A DNA stretch of 64,000 nucleotides. Source: Lentinus brumalis (Eukaryota > Basidiomycota > Agaricomycetes > Polyporales > Polyporaceae). The stretch spans positions 186,001 through 250,000 of the forward strand of contig MARA01000019.1 in the NCBI GenBank assembly GCA_001792895.1, in the 5' to 3' direction. Positions 44,650-57,428 of the stretch are shown in pieces (within the stretch, counting starts at the first letter, position 1; every line of letters starts with the position of its first letter). The notes below the pieces were generated by a model that saw only the letters and a list, made by a program, of their open reading frames with translations, made no database searches and was not told where the DNA came from. A program made the translations under genes and the position numbers.

Positions 44650-45629
44650 GGCGCTGTATCCGAAAGTCAGGTCAGTTGCGAAGAGATGCAAGCGGATGAT
44701 CCTACTGAGATAAAAAGTCGGGCTAGTACTTGGTACACCTTCAAGGTGCGCTTCACTACCGCCAGGCTTGCGCCACAATGGAATGGCGCTTATCGTCGCT
44801 GTCTCGCCCAAAATGGACGTTAGACGCTCACACACAGTAGCCGATCGCGAAACGAAACATTCGTGTAAGTATTCGACCGTCTCTCAACGTTCAACGGACA
44901 TCACTGGAATGACCTGGCGATTGCGGGGATTCCACAACACATTTTTTGTGAAACTTATCGTTGTGAAGTCAGAGCGTAAACTGCGCGCTCAGCCTGTGCG
45001 TCCCGGTGACGATCGCCGGCTCGCCCGACGTGCATTCCTACCCGAGCCTGAGCTTGAGGCTGAGCAATGGCACGCCCAAGGTAGCTTCCCAACTCTAATA
45101 GGGTAGGGATATCATTCGCATATCGCATCGCGGAACGCGGCAGTTTTTGGCAGTACAACACGCGTACGCCCTCCTGTAGGGCTAAGCTTCTCCAGCGCAG
45201 TTGAAACAGCTTCCGATATGGGCGCGGGCGGGAGTATCACCTTCTGTGGATTGGGTTCGATGGGTATGATCAGACTCGTTCCCACCTCGAGCTGAAGCCA
45301 AGGGTCCACTCAGGTCAGGGGCCTGTGTCTCGGACGCACGGACCCAGACGGTCCCGCGCTCGTATATAGCTCTCCGACGAGGGGAGCACCTCGACGGGGC
45401 CCCCATCACCTCTCCCACCCCCGCCTTTCTTCAGGTTTTCAGTCCCTTTCTCCGCGCACAGCGTCAACAGCTTTGCGCCCGCAACCCGTTCCGTTCTCAG
45501 CCAGAATAGCGCGTTTTTTTTCCCAGTATCTAGGTATGCCCCTCTCTACATTAGCCGAGGTAACCTCGCACTGACGAGCAGCACCAGTTCGGACATTCCA
45601 CTCTCCTTAATCTCATCCCCTCTGCAACC
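44650..45629. other. Intergenic with one coding-like minus-strand stretch
   Basis: At 45112-45309 the minus strand reads plausibly (VGTSLIIPIEPNPQKVI, STALEKLSPTGGRTRVVL) but lacks a start and a recognised family. The rest, especially the C/T-rich 45400-45620, looks like promoter for the downstream small gene. Confidence 0.35.
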
Positions 45630-45953
45630 ATGTCCGCCAAGTCCCAGTCTCCCGCCACCGAGCGGCCCACGCTCCGCAAGAAGCTGAGCCGCAAGTTCAG
45701 CAGCCTCTCGCTGAAGCGCTCGTCTTCGAGGAAGGCCGAAGCTGTTCCCCCCGTCCCCGTGCTTCCTGTACCCCACCTCGACCGGAAGAGCTCTGCGTCT
45801 TCCTCCTCCACGATCACCGACAGGATCGTGGACAGCCCTCCTTCGACGCCACCCGCGCCTATCGACGCGGAGACGGCGAAGGCGATCATCTCGTACGCGT
45901 ACCCGCTGTGGAGGGTGGACCCGGCTCTGGTTGGGTGTTTCGTGGTGTTGTGA
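45630..45953 (+). CDS. Small basic Ser/Pro-rich protein, unknown function
   Basis: An intronless 107-residue frame follows a C/T-rich upstream region. The N-terminal half is strongly basic and serine-rich (LRKKLSRKFSSLSLKRSSSR), then a Pro/Val stretch (VPPVPVLPVPHLD) and a Ser run. The last 30 residues, from about AETAKAIISYAYPLW, look more ordered. No signal peptide or membrane segment is evident. The basic part could bind acidic lipids or nucleic acids, and the Arg/Lys-Xaa-Xaa-Ser spacing offers kinase sites, but no family was recognised. It converges on the glutaredoxin gene. Confidence 0.65.
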   Translation: MSAKSQSPATERPTLRKKLSRKFSSLSLKRSSSRKAEAVPPVPVLPVPHLDRKSSASSSSTITDRIVDSPPSTPPAPIDAETAKAIISYAYPLWRVDPALVGCFVVL

Positions 45954-46294
45954 AGAACGTCGAGTCCGAGGTTGAGTGGAGGCGGCATATCTATTCGGGG
46001 AGGACGTGGCGTTGTATCGTATCTTTCATCATCTCCGTGGCACTCTTCTATTCTATTCATGTGTATTCTGACTGGCCGAGCCGCGCACGGACTGCAGACG
46101 CGATCCATAATTCGTCAAAATCAGGCTCGTGTTCAGGGGCGGTGGACATACCATGTGTATAAAGACCGCCTCCTTGTCGTTCGACCTCGCCAGCGGTAGT
46201 TTGAGTTCCCAAAAACCAGCTAACATTGAACGTACACCGCAAAAAATACAACCTTCACTCATACGTCTCGAGTGCCGTAAAGCGAGAGCGGAGA

Positions 46295-47136
46295 TCACGA
46301 CTCCAGCATCTCCTTCAGCTCGCCATTCTCCACCATCTCCGTGACGACGTCCAGCCCGCCGACGAACTCGCCCTTCACGATGAGCTGCGGGAACGTCGGC
46401 CAGTTATTCAGCACCTTCAGGCCGGAGCGCACGCCCTCGTCCTGCAAGATATCAAAGCTGCCAAACTCGATGCCCTGGTCGCGCAGCAGTGCGACGATCC
46501 GCCGCGAGAAGCCGCACCGGGGCGCGTCCGGGTTGCCCTTCATGAACAGCATGACGCGCTCCTTGTTCATGAGCGCCGTCAGCTCTTCTGCGCTCTTCTC
46601 CCCTGGGGCGGGTGCGTCGGAGGGTGCGGCGGGCGCGCGGTCGGTGTGCGATTGAGGGGCGATGGAGGAGGGTGAGCGGGTGTGTTCGGCGATGGCTTTC
46701 GTTAGGGCGGGCGCATCGGCACCAGATATCCGCCCGAGGAGGGTATGGCCCTGTGCGGGTCCGTCAGGGATTGGGAAAATACTCGGGAGGTAGAGGGACG
46801 TACCCGGAGGATGACAAACGTTGGTACGGCCTCAACCTCGAAGGACTCCGCGATATCTGCTTGTGTCTCAGCCTCCACCTGGCCGGAAGAGTAACATAGT
46901 TGAGTCCATAGGCCCGAGGACTGCTTCTCACTCAAAAGAGAACGTACCTGGAGCACAAGTATCTGTGGGTACTTCTTCGCCAGCTCGAGCACGACCTCGT
47001 TCATTTGCTTGCACGGCGCAGCCCATGGTGCCCAGAAGTTGATGAGCGATACGCGTTGCAGGTCTTGCGAGAGCAGGCTCTGGAAGTGCTCCGGGGACTG
47101 CACGTCATGGAAATTCGAAGGTGCAGCGTCGGCCAT
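46295..47136 (-). CDS. Monothiol glutaredoxin (Grx3/Grx4-type, CGFS)
   Basis: Three exons (46948-47136, 46804-46878, 46295-46750) predict 239 residues. Residues 1 to about 105 form a thioredoxin-like domain with LINFWAPWAAPCKQM, where one Cys replaces the usual CxxC pair, and VEAVPTFVILR. After an Ala/Pro/Ser linker comes a glutaredoxin domain with the monothiol motif APRCGFSRR (Cys about residue 167), WPTFPQLIVKGEFVGGLD and a terminal ELKEMLES. This arrangement defines multidomain CGFS glutaredoxins. They bind a [2Fe-2S] cluster with glutathione, deliver iron in cytosol and nucleus, and regulate iron-responsive transcription factors in fungi. Confidence 0.95.
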
Positions 47137-49930
47137 CTCTTTCTTTCTTCCGTTTCAGATGTCAAAACTCGATTCAGCGGCGGTAGTTGGAGCGGTCTAG
47201 AGTCGCAAGGCGCAGTAGTGTATAGGCAGCGAGCAATTAACCAGAGTTCCGGGATAGTTGAGATGTACGAGAAGGTGAACAGGCGGCAAACGGAGAACGG
47301 AGGAGAGCTTGGCGAGGAAAGGACGAAGATTGTGGTCAAGTCGGAGGGCGGGGATGACACAACTGTACGGGGATGCCGTTATCTGATAACACACTTCCTG
47401 AGATTATGGCGCAATCGCTGTGAGAGAACTTATCTTATCAGATACTCGGCGCGCGCCTCTGGGAACGTCGGTTGAACTTGCTTCGACTCGGTCTTAGTTA
47501 TTCCGCCACGACCTTGGCATGACTGCGACTGTGGGAGCGAAGCACTGGCATTAGGATACTGATAGAAATGTACCCGGTATGTTCCAGATCGGCACATGCG
47601 GTCATGGTACTCATCGGTACAACGCACAGAGCCTGAGAACTGAGACCGACTCGTGCGTCGTCATTCCAGCGTATCCGGAGAGCCACCGAGTGACGGACAC
47701 GGTGGTTAGTCCTTATTCGGTTATACTTCTGGAGAATAGCGAGGGGCACCCAGGAAGTGGTACTGTGCCCGTTACCAGCCTGCGGGATTGTGGGACATGG
47801 GGCGGCGGTCGTACGAATGACTTTGACAGGAACGTTCAGCTTGTTGTCCGTCATTGCATCCGCATGTGAAGCCGAGCTGGAAACTTGCGAGAGCTACACC
47901 CGTGGGAAGTCAACGGTGAGACATGCATTCGTACCCAACCGCTGGCCCTAGCTGGAGTAGGTCTTCCTACTACTGCCTAGATCAAAATCACAACATCCCT
48001 CCAGCATCCAGGAGCTTCGAGCCAGGAATTCATGTTTTCGCGAGTACATTCCAGATGCCATCGAGGCAGGCGTACGCGTGTGCTACGCTACAGTGAGTGC
48101 TAAACACAGCAGGCTGCGACGCACTCGGTGAGCTCAGGATATCGCTGTCATGCTTCATCCAGTATCCAGTCGGGTGATGGGTATCGGTTTCGTCGCAGGA
48201 CCTCCCAGAGCCGACATGTTGTGCAGAACGTACGAAAAGTTAGCATCAAGCAAAGCTAACGAATTCTTCACAGTATGCACGGGGTCTCGCCCATGGACTT
48301 GTCGACTATCATCCGTCACCGGCCTCTGTCCTCTACACCAGTTCACGAGTGAGTACAGCAGGGCGGGTCACACATCGGTCAGCGGTACGTTCATGTGTCG
48401 CTTCTGCTGGTCTCTTGAGTCCTTTGCTAATCATCTGCCGCTGTAGTTCGTGGTTGCTTCCAACACCCGAAGAGCGCGGGGCGCTCCGTCTCCTGCTACG
48501 GGTCTGGGCACGCACGCACGACGCCGCCGTGACGACGGACGATGGTCCGTCCTCCCTTTGGCCACCATCGCTCAGGTTGACATGTCTCCTCATGGTGCTC
48601 CTTCCCCCTTCTGTACCCCCTCATGGGAAGCGACATGCAGCCCCAATACGCCCGGCAGAGTCTATATGCATGCCGGGGCTGCCGGTGTCCAGTGAGGGTC
48701 TGACGGACGTCGGTGGAGGCCTCTAACTAGGTTACCCGACGCGACAATGCATTTCAGCACTGAACCAGGTCAACGCTGGGCGCATGGGTACGTCTGACTG
48801 CCCCCAGATTTGGTTTGGGCAGCGGGGAGGACTCAGGCTCATGGTAGCGGGGAGAGGAGGCGAGTTGCAGACGGCGTTCAACCTCCAGCGTCACAGCGCA
48901 ATGTGTAGCTCACCCGTGTCTCAAGCTAGGCGGAGGGGCTCGTAAGCCATTGCCTAAGAATCGAGATATAGCGGGGCTTGTCGACGATGGGGTCCGCTGA
49001 TGCTTGGGCATGCTTGATTTGCTATGGACGACGTGCTCGATCGTGATGAGAGCTTCATCTAATATATCGAGACACTCGTGGCAGCATCAGCACTCCTGCA
49101 TGGCGGTGTTCAGAGAATAAGTATGACGCACGGTGGACTCACACATTTTGGACTTCAGTCCCGCTGACAGGCTCGGCTCGATGTCAATCTCAACGAACTC
49201 TGACAGGCCCAAGCAACCAAAGTTGGCGCATTGAAAGTACGTGGTTCACCACAGGCTTCGCCCAACGCTGAAGTGGAAGAGGGAGGTAGTCAGTCGATTC
49301 ATGAAGGGCGCGCTGGCAGTCTGTCCTAACGTTAACCATACCCTGTGAACACCGGTCAATGTTGTCATTCCGGCCCTCGTTACCGTCGCTGTGGCCATTG
49401 TCATCGGTCGATGCGGCCATATGTTCTGTCCCGGGCCGCACGGAGGTACCTACGTTCACAAGAGCGCATCCCCGCATGGAACGACGTTTCTGATCCCACT
49501 CACATGCCTGCCCGATGACGACCGCCGTGCGCTGGGAACACACCATTGCTACACATGCAGGCGCGCATCTCCAGGCTTCACGCCTCAGGGCCCGGGGGAC
49601 GGGAGATTGCGCTGGGTGGGAACGTCACATCGCGTGGGAGCGCACAAGGGGGAGGTCCATGTTAGATTACTGCTTATTACAATCGTGCCCGGCACCGAGA
49701 GACTACCAGGGGACGAGGGAACGGTATCATACAGTGTGGCCATAGTACCCAGGCACTCAGTGGCAGCGCGAGAGGGCCGGGTTCTGAAAAGAAGTCCAAG
49801 ATCGTGCCCGACAGCCACGATAGTCGCGGGAACCGCGCTGCGACTTACGTCCCACCCCGGATTGCCGGTGCGCAATTCGAGCGACATTGGGACGTGCGGG
49901 ACCTGGGCGCTGGACAGGGCTGAATCGACT
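47137..49930. other. Long intergenic stretch, no recognised gene
   Basis: About 2.8 kb lie between the divergent side of the glutaredoxin gene and the Ku70 stop. Short open frames (47579-47869 plus, 47498-47854 minus, 48349-48726 plus) have no motif I recognise. Donor-like sites near 48211, 48351 and 48789 on the plus strand hint at a spliced transcript but give no continuous frame. Confidence 0.45.
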
Positions 49931-52900
49931 TCACGGATGGTTCTGCAGCCATTGCGACACCCTCTCGACGAGGTCCGCCTTCTTGCCGGAGACGGGCTCG
50001 CCCTTGCTCTTGAGGAAGTCCTGCATGACGTGAATATCAGTGAGCCGCTGCGGAATCAAATTGAGACAAGGGGAAGCGCAGGGGTGCGTGCGTTGCCATA
50101 GGCAAGACTCCCACGAGCGGCCTCGACGTCGAGCGTCGCGGTGACCGCGGAGCTAGACAGACAGACTTGGCACACGGCAGCGCGTGCGGCGCACGATAAT
50201 AATACAAGGTTGCGCCAGCGACGTCGCTGCCGTGAGCGTCACATGGGCGAAGGGGATACGAACCTTGAGCTGGTCGACACGGAGCTGTGGAAATACGCCA
50301 AGTCAGCAGGGTCCATGTATCGGAGAATAGATCGGGGAGCGGGGAGCAGGAGGGCGGGGATCCCGGCTCCAGTGCATAGACGGTGGGAGTGGCTTGGGAT
50401 TGGGTGATATTGGCTATAGTACATACCTTGTTAAGTGCGCCCGCTTCCCACTTGCTACGAATCTCAGCCTCGTCCACACTCACGTCCTGTGTGGCGCATA
50501 TACCGCAATGCGGAAATAAGCAGCCGGTCCGCTGGTCAGGCACGAAGGTACGACGGTGGCGCATGGATACTGACCGCTTTCCGCTTTGTGCCTGCCACAG
50601 GCGCGGCGACGATGTTCGCCGTCTCGTCTTCACGGAGCTTTTGCTTCCACGCTTTGATCAGCTGGCCCGCCCGCTGTTTCGACGACCGGTACGGACGACA
50701 CAGAAAGGTTCCACAGTGTTGGCAACGCAGCGGGAGGACGATATTTGCTATTACGTGAATGGACGTTCGAACGGGCGAGGCAGAGGCGGGTCCTGACCTT
50801 GTGCATCACGTCATACTTGGGTTCTGTAAGATCCTCGAAGGCCTCCGGGTCGAATTCCTCGCGGAACGCACTGGCTTCGAGTTGCGCATTGTGATACGCA
50901 AGAGCTGAAGGGGGAACATGGGAATGTTTGCCGTAATGGTGAGCGCGCAATGGAAGGATGACAAGGGGATATACGTCGGCAGCTCACAAGGGTTCGGATA
51001 GGAGTCGGGTGGATACGAGCCATTCTTGACAACGAGCTTGTCCATGAATTTGCGGGCAGCCTCCTTCAGATCATCCGATGCTGCGCACGCCGAGGCAAGG
51101 TTTTGGTGGGCGTTACGGTAGGCGACAGGGACCAAGCGTTTGCAGGTGAGATAGCGGTTCAGGAACGTCAAAGAACAGTTGGAGGACTCGGTGAGCCCGT
51201 GACTGCCGTGAGGGATGAAAGATCTTACCGCGGAAGCCCCTCTCAAGTGGTGCGGCCCGGATGTCGTCGGCGAATGGGAGCGGGATTAGATGAAACCCCG
51301 GCGGCTCTCGCCAGCCGCTTTCATCCACTTTCTCTTCCTGGAAGACGCGGACGGTCAGTACGTATGTCACATGGGTGCGGCGTGGTCAAAGTCCCTGGAG
51401 AAGATTCACCAAGTGGGGCTATATTGGTGTTACGGGAGGCGTGACGGCTCACCTGCGGCAGCACGGCGCAGAAGATGGGCGATGAGTTTCGGCGGGTGAG
51501 GGCCAGAACGATCGCAATCTTCTTCTTCTTGATCATCGTTTCCAGCAGTGCCGTGAATGTACGCTTACTCCCAGAGTAAGTCTAGCGACAGCGCCCCGCA
51601 AAATTTCCAGAAACACGCAGAGTTAGTTGAGATGCAAGATCGAACGCAACCGGGACCGGGATGCGGCTGCGTACCATCTCATCCGGGTAGATGAATACCG
51701 AGTGCTTGATGTTGTCCTCGAAGGCGAGCGCCCTCCGGCTTTTGAAACCCAGCAGTTTAATCCCTAACCACGCGGTCAACTGAATGCTCGGGGCATGTAT
51801 ATCTCTCAAGGTTCCTGGAGTTCAAACGTACCAGGCTCCAACCCGAGAGTCCGGAACGAGCGAACCTCGTCTTGCGTGTAGAACACTCGGCTGCCGAGCG
51901 GTACCGACCGGGTCCCCGCGTCCGCATCCTTGGCCTCGTCCCCACCGTGCTCCTCAGCCTCAGCCGACGGAGCACCGAGATCCATCCCGAACAGAATTTG
52001 AGTTTTCTCCACCTCTGCCTCCCGCTCCTGTGGTACGGAAATCCAGGTTGAACTTTGGAGCGTCGGAGGAAGTTTACCTGAACCGCTCACCTCGTCCACG
52101 TAAGCCGTCCGCGAATTGACGACTTCCATCCTATCGCCGAGGTCCGCAAAGTACCGGTACGCTCCTTTCTTCTGCTCAGTGATAAGACCATAGCTGGTAG
52201 GGTGCCGCAATCAGGTTATGTGATTTGATTCCTGCTGGAATCACCCACCCTTTCACTCCAATTGTGAAGTCGGGAGCAAGCGTGAACGGCACGCTGAACA
52301 GCGCCCGTTTCGGCACTTCGTGAAAGCGCATCTGCGCGAGCAATTCGTCGATCTGCCCGATGGAGATGGATTCAGGGAGGATCTGTCCATCTTCTCCAGG
52401 CTCATCGGAGTCGGTGAGATTCGTTGCTAGGAGGACGGACTGTCCATCGCGTTTCACTCAATCGCGACGCTTGGCAAGCAACTGCAAGGATCACGTACAG
52501 AGTAGAAGATTGAGGGGTCAAACGTCTTCTCCTCAGTGCTGATGAAGAACGGCTCGACAGTGACCCCAGCTTGCACGAGGTCCTGGACACGGGGTTAGCG
52601 GGGAATGCCGTGGACCGCAGTGTTTCACGTACAATTAGCGTAGTGCGCGCGGAGGTGATAAGTCGGCTGCTCGCTGCGCCCGGGTGCGGATTGTCCTCGT
52701 CGGTGATAAAGAATATGCGCTTGGTCGCAGTCTTCGGTGCTCTTGGAACAAAGCAGTCAGCGCCTGCCGCGTGCATGCCAACGATCTGCGTACCCGTCAC
52801 GGATGGCCCAGTTGCAGCTCGTGAACACGTCTCCGACGGCAACGCGCCTGTCTGTCATCGGTGGGAATGTCTCCGCAAGTTTCTCGGGTTTCTCTCGCGC

Positions 52901-53483
52901 CTCTACAATCCGTGGTCAAACTCCTGGGTAATAGACCGGGCGGGGCGCACCTACCATCCAGTAGCTGCATGAGTTCCATGACCTTCGGCGCATTGACGGT
53001 GGCTATTGGCTGATACACATACGTGCCCTTCTTGAGGTCCGCACCGGCCGTACCGCTCTCGTTTCTCTTGGTCTGCAGACACAAGGGCGTTGGTTCGTAT
53101 GCAGTATGAGTTTGGGGTGGTCTCGGCGGATGGTCAGGGGAATGTAGCGGAGACTCACCGTGTTGAATAGCATTATGCCCACGGAGTCGTTCGGGCCCAC
53201 AAGGACCTTTCTCTTCTGAATCTGCATGGCGGCCTCGAGCGCTCTAACTAGCTTGCACGTCTGCACGTCTTCATAGCGCGTGTCTTCGTAGAGCTCGAGC
53301 ATGGACGGGGAGCAGTCGATGCAGAACAAAATCACATCCCGCTTTCCTTCATACAACTAGAGCATTGTTCTGGTTAGCCCCATCATCGCGTTCGGACTCG
53401 TGTGGTACGCGACGTACCGAGGTATCCTGCAGCTCCTCCTCGTCGTCATCATCAATCCTGTTCCAGTCGTCGAAGGATGCCAT
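49931..53483 (-). CDS. KU70: Ku70, DNA double-strand-break end-binding subunit
   Basis: Seventeen exons: 53418-53483, 53159-53356, 52955-53072, 52794-52902, 52633-52741, 52499-52582, 52249-52439, 51832-52193, 51675-51763, 51453-51581, 51229-51337, 50988-51080, 50798-50904, 50575-50661, 50427-50486, 50264-50284 and 49931-50020. They predict 673 residues with unbroken phase. The N-terminal von Willebrand-like domain reads YEGKRDVILFCIDCSPSML and NDSVGIMLFNT, followed by TKRIFFITDEDNPH. The Ku core shows LITEQKKGAYRYFADLG, GFKSRRALAFEDNIKHSVF and TYSGSKRTFTALLETM. The C-terminus is a SAP DNA-binding motif (VDQLKDFLKSKGEPVSGKKA). Ku70 pairs with Ku80, threads onto broken DNA ends and starts non-homologous end joining; it also acts at telomeres. 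The start shares a 501-bp interval with the divergent PTPA gene. Confidence 0.95.
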
Positions 53484-53984
53484 CGCCTAGACTCGTCTGG
53501 TCTTGATGATCAGTCCAACGCGTAGAGATACGACCTTATACGACTTTGAGGCGGAAGTTATTGTCGTGGTTTAAGCACGAGTCGCGCCGGAACCGCACAG
53601 CCTAGACGCCGAGCGCGACGCGTCCACGCACGTGACCGACTGACGCCAGTGGTGGCGCACCGGGCGCCTATGAACTTGCTTCGCAAGAAGTTAACATGGC
53701 GTGAAAGTTCAACAGTAACTCCCATCGCGGCCGGTTGTATTCTACTTTCTTGACGACACGAAGCAGAGAAAGGGATAGACTAAGCTGCTCGAAGCCCGAT
53801 ATCCTCAGGCACGTCTAAGTAGTCGTTTCTGTGTTGTGAGTCAACTGCGCCTTCAAGCTACCACATGCTCACGGCGGCCCTCTAGCCTCTGGATAACCAC
53901 TATTTTGGCATACTGGCAGACCGACAAACTCTTTCAGTTGAATCCTTGATTGACTGAAAGACACTGTCTTCCACGGCTGCCCAT
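53484..53984. promoter_or_regulatory. Divergent promoter between Ku70 and PTPA
   Basis: The 501 bp separate two head-to-head start codons and contain no ORF of note, so the promoters probably overlap. No specific site could be assigned. Confidence 0.5.
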
Positions 53985-55794
53985 ATGGCTACAAACTCAA
54001 GCCCTAGTCTTGGACTGACCTTGCCGTCGACGTCAGCCCTGCCGCCACTGCGCAGGATTGACGTATCCAGCTTGAATCCCGCGGACACCCCAGTACTGCG
54101 CATCAAGACAGACGAAGACGTCGAGGCATGGAAGCAGACCCGTGGATACCAGGATTACGGCCTCTTCCTTCGGAGGCTCGCAGAGTCCGTCGTCGGGTGC
54201 TCTCTGCCGTACGGGGACCCCGAGCCCGACCCGGTAAACTGTGCACCTCTGTTACTGGAAGACGAGCTTAGCTGACGGATGACTCTATCTGCAGGCGGCC
54301 GTTGCTGTCATTGCGATGCTAGACAAGCTCGACAAGTGGATCGATGAGATCCCGCCGCTGCCCACGCCGCAACGTTTTGGGAACCTCGCTTTCCGAACGT
54401 GGGGCAAGCGATTAGGCGAGGTGCGCCAACTTGTCGAGGTTATCGACTTGCGATCCGTTGCTGACATTCAACTCGTACAACCTCCCGTGTTCCAAATATG
54501 CCGTCACCGTCGAATCTCTCAACTGCGTGCACCACGGTCATCTCCGCGGCGCGTCGTACAGGAAGCTACCGCGCTCCTGAAGGAACTGCTCCCGTCGTCG
54601 CTGCACACCGCGCTCCCCTTCATCGAGCCCTACCTCCTCACGTCCTTCGGCTCATTCACGCGCATGGACTACGGCACCGGCCACGAGACGTCCTTTGCGC
54701 TCTTTCTCCTCTGCCTCACGCTCCTCCGTTTCCTCGAGCCGGAGCCCCGGATTGAGCGGCAGCTCGTCCTGAACGTCTTCGTGCGCTACCTGCGCCTCTG
54801 CTGGCGGCTGCAGGACGTGTACAAGCTCGAGCCCGCCGGGAGCCACGGCGTGTGGGGACTCGACGACTACTCCTTCTTGAGCTATATTTTCGGGAGTGCG
54901 CAGCTGAGAGGTGCGTGCCCTCACGTCTGGTTGAACGGGAAACGGGCTGTCGTGCGCCCGGGCTTTCCGGATGCACTTTGAGCGGCCGTGTGGCTGGATC
55001 TCGGTGCCGAGAAGGGGCGTCGAACTGTCGTGCGCGGGAGGCCGTCGACAGATGGGGGCGCAGCGACCTGAATACTTGACAATTCACTGACGTCATTTCC
55101 GGGCTTGCAGATCAGAAGGAAATTCCGGTGAACGCGATACTGCACCCCCCGCTTCCCCCGACAAACTTGTACTTCATGTCGATCATGCGGATCCACGAAG
55201 TCAAATCGGGGCCGTTCCACGAACACTCGTCACAGCTGTACTCGATCGCCACTGGAGTCCAGCATTGGAGCAAGGTGCACACTGGGTTGTTCAAGATGTA
55301 TGAGGTACGTGGCATAGTGCGAACTGATATCGGCCAATTCACTGACAACTGCGTAGGCTGAAGTACTTGGGAAACGCGTCGTGGTCCAGCACTTACCGCT
55401 TGGCGGCCTTCTCGAGTGGGACGCGCCTCAGCGTCATGATCTCTCTACTGCACCAACCCCTGCGCCCTTCGCAACATCCGCGCCGTCTGCAACCCCTGCG
55501 CCCTGGGCCACCGCTGCTCCTCTAACCATGTCGACGCCGTACACCGCACCGAGCCGAGGATCCCCGCTACCTTTCACTTCATATACGGGCCACCCCGGGA
55601 CCGCGCAATATCCGCAGCGAGGTCCTGGTGCGAAAGCACCGCTCATACCGGCACGGATGCCGCTTGGCCCCACCGCGAGCACTGCGTTGCGACCACTTCC
55701 GAAGTCCAGCGGTACATCGACGCCGGTGAACGGGCCTCCACCTCCGCCTCCGCAATCGAGTCATGCGAAGAGTGGTACAGGCGGGGAAGAGTAG
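53985..55794 (+). CDS. PP2A activator, PTPA/RRD family peptidyl-prolyl isomerase
   Basis: Five exons (53985-54233, 54295-54420, 54562-54910, 55111-55304, 55357-55794) predict 451 residues. Family signatures are RFGNLAFRTWGKRL, SFGSFTRMDYGTGHE, LRLCWRLQDVYKLEPAGSHG, WGLDDYSFLSYIFGSAQL and FMSIMRIHEVKSGPFHEHS. PTPA assists metal loading and activation of the PP2A catalytic subunit and isomerises a proline in it; fungi usually carry two paralogues (RRD1/RRD2). The last about 110 residues are an Ala/Pro/Thr/Ser-rich tail absent from the compact core. Intron 2 (54421-54561) and intron 3 (54911-55110) are longer than typical. The gene diverges from Ku70. Confidence 0.93.
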
Positions 55795-57428
55795 CCTGGA
55801 TTGCCCTGGCTCGGAGGGTTCTTAAAGCTGATACTGTACTCACTAGATGTAGACCTCACCGGTGTATCCATACTTCATGTAATGATTGAGTCGCGAAGGC
55901 GACTTCCGCTTCCGCATTCGAATCAGTCGGACGGAGGGTGGGGGCGGAGAAGAGCATGCAGTGCCTCGAGGGTTACTTATCGGAGTCGACGATCCTCCTT
56001 CAGAAGTTGATACTGGCTCGTGGAAGCCTGGCACATGCTAGATCGTCGCCGCCGTAAGCATACAAACCTATAGCCTACATAGCAGGTTGTGAATCACAAC
56101 AGCGCGTTGAGTAAGCTGCCCCATACAAGCCCCATATGCATTGTTCGCCACGAGCGGCAAAACGTCGGATGTGGGATTTAAGCGGTGCAGCATCCATATC
56201 CGGAAGGTAACTACTTTCCCAGGGGCTGTGATTGGCGGGCGGGATCGATGAAGAAAAGTGAGGAGGTCCGTGCTCGCTGTGTTTTCCCCCTCCTCCCCGC
56301 CTTTCTCCTCGCCGTCACCGTCCTTGTCGACAATCCCAGCCAGGGAGACCTAGAGCTTGCGCGCACCGTCTGCCGTCGTATCGCTGAAAGCTACGACGCA
56401 GACCCTCGCCCACCACCATTCCTGACCAAGCGAGAAACGACGACCTTCGTCTGTTGACCCTCGAGTAAGTTTTTTAAATTCTCGCGTCATCTTCTGCAAT
56501 CGTCCCGCACGGTCGAGACAGCCTTTCCTGCCCTACCTCATCGCGCGGGCTTTGCACTCGAGGCTTTATGAGAGGTGTTCGATTTCTCGGAGTGGCCACC
56601 ACGTTCGTCGCGCTGCGCCCACATGTCCGTCAGAGCACGCCGCGTCCCCCCTGTCTTCATCGAGGGTTGGGGTCGTCTCTCCCTCGTGCTGAATGCCGTT
56701 CAGCATCTGTGCCTCGGTTGCGAGCGTCGTCTCGATGCTTCGTCGCAGAGGTTGCGATTGCATGACATCACCACGCGCTCGTGCAGGGTCCTGTGTGAGA
56801 TTCTACTGCTGCGGCCTTCCCTGCTTCAGCCTCGCTGTGCGATGCCTCGGTGAGCTGCAGACATCGCCTCTCGACTTGCGGATCGTGTTCGATGTCCCTC
56901 CAGCCGAGTCTTCGCCGCTGTCCTTCCATATTGATGTTGAGAACACTCGCTGACGTATCTTCTTTGATAGGTGGTCATCCGTTCGTGGTATGTCTGAAAG
57001 CAGCCTGCTGTGACTCGCCGTCCTAATATCTCTTACAGGAGAACCTCCTTGACAGGACTCCCGTGCCCCGTATTTCATTAAACTCGCCGGACTCATTTCT
57101 GTGTCCTGTCCCTCTTGCCTATCTTCTCTCCATCTCTACTCCATCGCCCTTCAAGCTCGTCCTCGCTTCAGGGAGCGAGGATCCCATAGCCGACTGAAGG
57201 ACACCTGCTAGTTACCGTCCCTATCCCGCCCGGCTCGTCCTCGCCGCGGCGGTAGGCTCGGTAATACGGGTTCCACGTAACACCACCAAAACGACCGTTT
57301 TTCCTTTTTCCCGGAAAAGCTCCCGCTATCATCCGCTCCAGCCAATCTCCATCGACCAAGCCATAGACAACCACCACCAACACCTAGAGACCGACGGTTC
57401 CCACGAACCTCGCCAACGACCACGACAA
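55795..57428. other. Long upstream region of the ornithine decarboxylase gene
   Basis: No recognised gene in 1.6 kb. It holds several short upstream frames (for example ATG at 56185, 56568 and 56575) and pyrimidine-rich stretches close to the coding start (57180-57428). Long leaders with upstream frames are known for ornithine decarboxylase mRNAs in other eukaryotes; that it applies here is inference. Confidence 0.45.

Noticed and set aside
49391..50101. A 236-codon plus-strand frame overlapping the Ku70 3' end
   Set aside because: It is antisense to the SAP-domain exon of Ku70 and has no recognisable domain.
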